64,000 nt of DNA. Source: DATFVJ01 sp035517695. Lineage in GTDB: Bacteria > Actinomycetota > Actinomycetes > Streptosporangiales > Streptosporangiaceae. Each line of letters opens with the position of its first letter. The first letter of the stretch is position 1. The stretch is taken from positions 1 through 64,000 of the forward strand of contig DATIYI010000267.1 in NCBI GenBank assembly GCA_035517695.1, in the 5' to 3' direction. Positions 60,449 to 64,000 of this stretch are shown one piece after another. Both the position numbers and the translations under genes were made by a program. The notes below the pieces were generated by a model, which was not told where the DNA came from, ran no database searches, and saw only the letters and a program-made list of their open reading frames with translations.

Positions 60449-61612
60449 ATGGCTTATGTGATCCTCATTATTGCTATCTGTGTCGTGCTCCTCGTCGGCG
60501 GCGGGGTGTACTTCCTGAGTCCAAGCAGGAGGCACCGCGCTGTGCCGCCGGCGCCGCCTGCGCCGCCCACCGAGGGGCGGCGGGCCGGCCCCGAGGTGAC
60601 CGGCGAGGCCGTCGGCACGGGCACCATCGCGCCCGAGGCGCCGCTCGTGCCAGACGCCCTGGTGCTACCGGAGATCGAAAGACCGCCCCCGTCGGCCGGG
60701 CGGATGGTACGGCTGCGGGCGAGGCTGGCGAAGTCGCAAGGAGCGTTCGGGTCGGTACTCCTCGGCCTGCTGTCCAGGGACGCCCTGGACGAGGCTGCCT
60801 GGGAGGAGATCGAAGACACTCTGATCACCGCCGATGTCGGCGTGACGCCAAGCCGCCATATCGTGCAGGACCTGCAAACCAAGGTGAAGGTGCTGGGCAC
60901 CCGCAGCCCGGCCGAGGTCCGGGCGATGTTGAAGGCCGAACTGCTCGCGCAGATCGACATCGGCGACGAGCGGACGCTGAGGCTGGACCCTGGCGGCACC
61001 CGGCCCGCCGTGGTGCTCATGGTCGGGGTAAATGGCACCGGCAAGACCACGACCTGCGGGAAGCTGGCGCGTGCGCTGGTAGGGGACGGGCGAACCGTGC
61101 TCCTCGGCGCGGCGGACACGTTCCGCGCGGCCGCGGTGGACCAGTTGCAGACCTGGGGAGCGCGCGTCGGCGCCCAGGTCGTCAGGTCCGACCGTGAGGG
61201 CGCGGATCCGGCGAGCGTGGCCTACGAGTCGGTGCGCGAGGGGATCGTGGCGGGCGTCGACGTGGTCATCGTGGACACCGCAGGCCGTCTGCACACCAAG
61301 ACCGGGCTGATGGATGAACTCGGCAAGGTGAAGCGGGTGATCGAGAAGCAGGTGCCGGTGGACGAGGTGCTACTCGTGCTCGATGCGACGACCGGTCAGA
61401 ACGGCCTGCGGCAGGCGCGCGTCTTCGCGGAGGTCGTGGACGTCACCGGGATCGTGCTGACCAAGCTGGACGGCACGGCCAAGGGTGGAATCGTCATCGC
61501 CGTTCAGCGTGAGCTCGGTGTTCCCGTCAAGCTCGTGGGGCTGGGCGAGGGCCCTGACGATCTCGCCCCGTTCGAGCCTGAGACTTTCGTCGACGCGATC
61601 CTCGGCGGCTGA
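60449..61612 (+). CDS. ftsY: Signal recognition particle receptor FtsY
   Basis: A 387-residue FtsY. One N-terminal membrane helix (ILIIAICVVLLVGGGVYFL), a Pro-rich acidic linker, then the N domain (SRDALDEAAWEEIEDTLITA) and G domain: GVNGTGKTTTCGKLARAL, DTFRAAAVDQLQTWG, VDTAGRLHTKTGLMDELGKV and TKLDGTAKGGIV. It docks the SRP-ribosome complex at the membrane. The acidic region is shorter than in many actinobacteria. Confidence 0.97.
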   Translation: MAYVILIIAICVVLLVGGGVYFLSPSRRHRAVPPAPPAPPTEGRRAGPEVTGEAVGTGTIAPEAPLVPDALVLPEIERPPPSAGRMVRLRARLAKSQGAFGSVLLGLLSRDALDEAAWEEIEDTLITADVGVTPSRHIVQDLQTKVKVLGTRSPAEVRAMLKAELLAQIDIGDERTLRLDPGGTRPAVVLMVGVNGTGKTTTCGKLARALVGDGRTVLLGAADTFRAAAVDQLQTWGARVGAQVVRSDREGADPASVAYESVREGIVAGVDVVIVDTAGRLHTKTGLMDELGKVKRVIEKQVPVDEVLLVLDATTGQNGLRQARVFAEVVDVTGIVLTKLDGTAKGGIVIAVQRELGVPVKLVGLGEGPDDLAPFEPETFVDAILGG

Positions 61613-61636
61613 GCCGTCCGCTGGACACTAACTAGG

Positions 61637-62041
61637 TCAGGAAGCCGACGGCACGTTGCGCGCGCTGCGGCCCTCATCGATGCCGAACGCGACGATGCGG
61701 CTCGGCGTGATGCGGATCAGTTCGGGTGCGAAACCGGGACCAAGTTCCTCACCACCCGACTCAAGCGCCTCCGCGGTACCGCGGATCTCCATGAACCGGG
61801 GTGTCCATGGATGGACCGAGGCGAGGTCGTCGACGACGAAGGAGACGCGGGCGTCACGGCGCACGTTGCGGAACTTCTGGCTTCTGCCGAGGCTATGGCC
61901 GCCAATGTCGATGGTCCCGAGATCGTGGTTGAGGTGGAAACCGACGGGAACGTTGCGTGGTCCTCCGTCCGGGCCGATCGTGGCCAGCCGCCCCAGCAAC
62001 TGGCTGTCGAGGTAGGAACGTTCCTTGTCGGTAAATGTCAT
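61637..62041 (-). CDS. PPOX-class F420-dependent-type protein
   Basis: A 134-residue split-barrel protein from ATG 62041, with AAGGAGG upstream. The sequence (FTDKERSYLDSQLLGRLATI, GPRNVPVGFHLNHDLGTIDI, SQKFRNVRRDARVSFVVDDL, RFMEIRGTAEAL) matches PPOX/FDOR-B proteins that bind F420 or flavin. Substrate unknown. The frame is open to 62245, but the extra part is repeat-derived and unlikely to be translated. Confidence 0.88.
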   Translation of the reverse strand: MTFTDKERSYLDSQLLGRLATIGPDGGPRNVPVGFHLNHDLGTIDIGGHSLGRSQKFRNVRRDARVSFVVDDLASVHPWTPRFMEIRGTAEALESGGEELGPGFAPELIRITPSRIVAFGIDEGRSARNVPSAS

Positions 62042-62133
62042 AGTCAGCCTCCTTGCCACCACCACATCGGTTGCCCACGATGCCCGCGGGCATTGTTGCC
62101 GCGTCCTGGCCGGTCCGCGCGCCGGTGTTGCCA

Positions 62134-62178
62134 GCGGCACTGGCGTCCGCGGCACTGGCGTCCGCGGCATTGGCGTGA
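62134..62178. repeat. Three-copy 15-bp repeat upstream of the PPOX gene
   Basis: GCGGCACTGGCGTCC at 62134 and 62149, and a variant GCGGCATTGGCGTGA at 62164. It is immediately adjacent to the large minisatellite that follows and lies in the PPOX gene leader. Confidence 0.9.
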
Positions 62179-62256
62179 ACTCGCATCCCAGCGTAATCGT
62201 ATGGCCGCCGTCCGGCAGTTGATCAAGCCGAGCGTTGCCGCGCATCCCGCCGCGTC

Positions 62257-62675
62257 ACGCGCGTCACGCGCGTCCCGGACCGAGGTCCCGCGCGTCCCGG
62301 CGTCCCGGACGGAGGTCCCGCGCGTCCCGGTGTCCCGTGCGTCCCGGGCGCCCCGGACGGAGGTCCCGCGCGTCCCGCCGGACGGAGGTCCCGTGCGTCC
62401 CGGCGTCCCGTGCGTCCCGGACGGAGGTCCCGCGCGTCCCGCCGGATGGAGGTCCCGTGCGTCCCGGCGTCCCGTGCGTCCCGCGCGTCCCGTGCGTCCC
62501 GTGCGTCCCGTGCGTCCCGTGCGTCCCGGCGTCCCGGACGGAGGTCCCGCGCGTCCCGTGCGTCCCGGGCGTCCCGGACGGAGGTCCCGCGCGTCCCGGA
62601 CGTCCCGGCGTCCCGGACGTCCCGGCGTCTCGTGCGTCTCGTGCATCCCGTGCGTCCCGTGCGTCCCGCGTCGAC
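62257..62675. repeat. Long complex minisatellite built from 9-bp GCGTCCCGN units
   Basis: About 420 bp made almost wholly of GCGTCCCGG/GCGTCCCGT/GCGTCCCGC units, often joined as a longer cassette with GACGGAGGTCCC. Higher-order blocks (for example GGACGGAGGTCCCGCGCGTCC) recur several times. It is flanked by the PPOX and glnB genes. Open frames on both strands here (Arg-Asp-Ala, Gly-Thr) are artefacts of the repeat. Confidence 0.95.
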
Positions 62676-62699
62676 ACTGCAAGACCGGTGCATACCAAT

Positions 62700-63220
62700 G
62701 ATCGCGGTGGATTCTCCGTCAATATGACAAAGATTCCATCGCGATCATGGAAGACCGTGGCTCGGATGGAGGGAGTTCGGCCCGTTCCCGGTCTACGGCC
62801 CCGTTCGCGGTGGGCCGTGCCGACCCACGGATTCGTTAGCCATCACGGCCCACCGCTCCGAGGGGCATAGTCACCTACGGTCACAGCCGACGACTAGAGT
62901 CGAAGGGCCTAGATTGGCCGTTCAACCGGCGACCCTGCCGCCTCACCGACCGCGCGAAACACTGACGAAACATTCCAGCCGCTGGTTTCACACGGCCGAA
63001 ACACGCCGCGGCACGTGGCGAAACGCCGCTGGCAGAAAGTCATGGCAGGCCGCAGGACGGCGCCACGCATGAGCGTAGACCACCCCTGACGTGGATGCGC
63101 GTGAATGCACGTGCCAGGGTTGCGGTTGACCGGTAGCGTCGATGCGTCCGCTTGCGGGCAGGTGGTTAGGCAGCAGGTCGCAGGGGCAGCAGGTTAAAGG
63201 GCAGAGGAGCTGGTGCAGGG
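62700..63220. other. glnB upstream region
   Basis: About 520 bp without a gene, between the minisatellite and glnB. It contains two GAAAC words 11 bp apart near 62956-62971, described separately, and the closing GCAGGTTAAAGGGCAGAGGAG before the glnB start. In Streptomyces amtB lies just upstream of glnK here; no amtB is present. Confidence 0.5.
62956..62971. promoter_or_regulatory. Possible GlnR half-site pair upstream of glnB
   Basis: GAAAC-ACTGAC-GAAAC: two GAAAC words separated by 6 bp, the spacing used in GlnR operators (GTnAC-n6-GAAAC). The second element of the usual pair is not a GTnAC match, so this is only partial agreement. Location 250 bp upstream of a nitrogen-control gene makes it worth testing. 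Confidence 0.3.
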
Positions 63221-63559
63221 ATGAGGCTCATCACGGCCGTCATCAAGCCGTTCAAGCTCGATGAGGTGAAGGCGGCGTTGCAGGCGTTCGGTGTGCGCGG
63301 CTTGACGGTCACCGAGGCCAGCGGATACGGCAGGCAGCGTGGTCACACCGAGGTGTACAGGGGCGCCGAGTACCAGGTGGACCTGGTGCCGAAGGTGCGC
63401 GTCGAGGTGCTCACAGATGACGAGGACGTCGATGATCTGATCGACGTCATCGTCAAGGCAGCGCAGACCGGCCGGATCGGAGACGGAAAGGTCTGGTCCG
63501 TCCCGGTCGAGTCCGTGATCAGGGTCAGAACTGGAGAACGCGGGCCGGACGCTATCTAG
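63221..63559 (+). CDS. glnB: Nitrogen regulatory protein PII
   Basis: A 112-residue PII: MRLITAVIKPFKLDEVKAAL, VTEASGYGRQRGHTEVYRGA with Tyr51 (adenylylated or uridylylated), and C-terminal IGDGKVWSVPVESVIRVRTG. AGGAG before ATG 63221. It precedes glnD, the modifying enzyme, as in Streptomyces glnK-glnD. Name could be glnK, but amtB is absent. Confidence 0.95.
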   Translation: MRLITAVIKPFKLDEVKAALQAFGVRGLTVTEASGYGRQRGHTEVYRGAEYQVDLVPKVRVEVLTDDEDVDDLIDVIVKAAQTGRIGDGKVWSVPVESVIRVRTGERGPDAI

Positions 63560-63665
63560 GGCCCAAGGCTTTCGTGCGGTCACCCCCCACAGTTGGCCGT
63601 CTGCATGTGCCATGGGCAGCGCGGCCTGTGGCCTGTAATAACTACAGCCAGGTGGGGGGAGCAGT

Positions 63666-64000
63666 ATGACCGTCAGGGGTACCACCAGGGTGTCTTTCGC
63701 CGCCCAGCGCGCCCAGCGGACAGCGGAAGCCGACCGGTGGATTGCGGGCCTGCTTGGCGCGGAGCCGGCCGTGGCGCTCGTCGCCGTGGGTGGTTACGGC
63801 CGCCGCGAGCTTGCCCCTGGCAGCGATCTCGACGTCATCCTGCTGCACGCCGGGCGCCCCGACGTCGGCGCGCTCGCGGACCGGATCTGGTATCCGGTCT
63901 GGGACTCTGGAGCCCAGCTTGACCATGCGGTCAGGACGGTGCCGCAGGCGAGAAGGGTCGCACAAGCCGACCTGAAGGCCGCGCTCGGCATGCTGCACGC
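63666..64000 (+). CDS. glnD: PII modifying nucleotidyltransferase GlnD, N-terminal part
   Basis: The first 111 residues, cut by the window end. From ATG 63666: RVSFAAQRAQRTAEADRWIA, then the nucleotidyltransferase motif VAVGGYGRRELAPGSDLDVI with the GSDLD acids, and WYPVWDSGAQLDHAVRTVPQ. It modifies the PII tyrosine according to glutamine level. In actinobacteria this enzyme acts as an adenylyltransferase. Confidence 0.92.
   Translation, partial: MTVRGTTRVSFAAQRAQRTAEADRWIAGLLGAEPAVALVAVGGYGRRELAPGSDLDVILLHAGRPDVGALADRIWYPVWDSGAQLDHAVRTVPQARRVAQADLKAALGMLH

Noticed and set aside
62223..62870. Long open frames on both strands across the GCGTCCCG region
   Set aside because: They encode only repeated Arg-Asp-Ala, Gly-Thr or Pro-Ser units of a minisatellite, have no start context, and occur in several frames at once.
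1..64000. CRISPR array, defence system or biosynthetic cluster
   Set aside because: Tandem repeats here are head-to-tail without unique spacers, and no nuclease, toxin or large synthase gene is visible.

Overview
The window is a very GC-rich chromosomal segment of an actinobacterium of the Streptomyces/Streptosporangiales kind. The evidence is a conservon (sensor kinase, roadblock, DUF742, GTPase), coenzyme F420 genes (cofC, a PPOX-type F420 protein), a WXG100/type VII substrate, many GTG and TTG starts, and a housekeeping backbone matching the order I know from Streptomyces: ndgR-leuC-leuD-hup, ddl, plsC-cofC-DUF3515-lrp-thiL, rpmB, recG-rsmD-coaD-yceD-rpmF-rnc-mutM, smc, ftsY, glnB-glnD. 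I saw no rRNA, tRNA or CRISPR array.

Layout. 1-1451: end of an IS66-type element whose transposase is frameshifted. 1.9-3.2 kb: a divergent CbiX-like protein and the wreck of a sensor-kinase gene. 3.3-7.4 kb: complete conservon cvnABCD, minus strand. 7.8-12.2 kb: a VIT-family transporter with a ferritin-like domain, then the three-subunit proton-pumping transhydrogenase operon. 12.4-13.9 kb: a MerR regulator divergent from a DUF3291-like gene ending in seven identical hexapeptides. 13.9-19.0 kb: ndgR, leuCD, hup, a small OB-like protein and ddl.

19.1-32.7 kb: eleven closely packed minus-strand genes, glpF-dhaK-dhaL-glpK-glpA-glpB-glpC-(DhaM-HPr-EI fusion)-pgsA-epimerase-plsC. Together they would import glycerol, phosphorylate it (GlpK) or dihydroxyacetone (DhaKLM, with a built-in PEP-dependent phosphorelay), oxidise glycerol-3-phosphate to the quinone pool (GlpABC), and pass glycerol-3-phosphate and acyl groups into phospholipids (PgsA, PlsC). 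A cluster of about 26-bp direct repeats lies just upstream. The block stands where gpsA is usually found next to ddl, and no gpsA is visible here.

33.3-43.7 kb: two more acyltransferases, cofC, DUF3515, lrp, thiL, a secreted CBM2-like protein, an iolB pseudogene, an SDR, an FAD oxidoreductase, an ABC exporter pair and rpmB. 43.9-46.4 kb: a GH65 glycoside phosphorylase/hydrolase preceded by a 36-codon relic of a beta-phosphoglucomutase gene. 46.6-61.6 kb: recG to ftsY, interrupted by two type VII-type genes, one with a lytic-transglycosylase domain. 61.6-64 kb: an F420/PPOX protein, a long minisatellite, glnB and the start of glnD.

Two themes run through the window. Short tandem duplications (14-20 bp units) are frequent between and inside genes, including low-complexity insertions in MutM and Ddl and at the C terminus of the DUF3291-like protein. 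Decaying genes are also common (IS66, kinase remnant, iolB, pgmB). I found no clear defence or mobile island. The most unusual items are the glycerol-to-phospholipid operon, the collagen-like insert in MutM, the pgmB relic and the repeat-rich sites.
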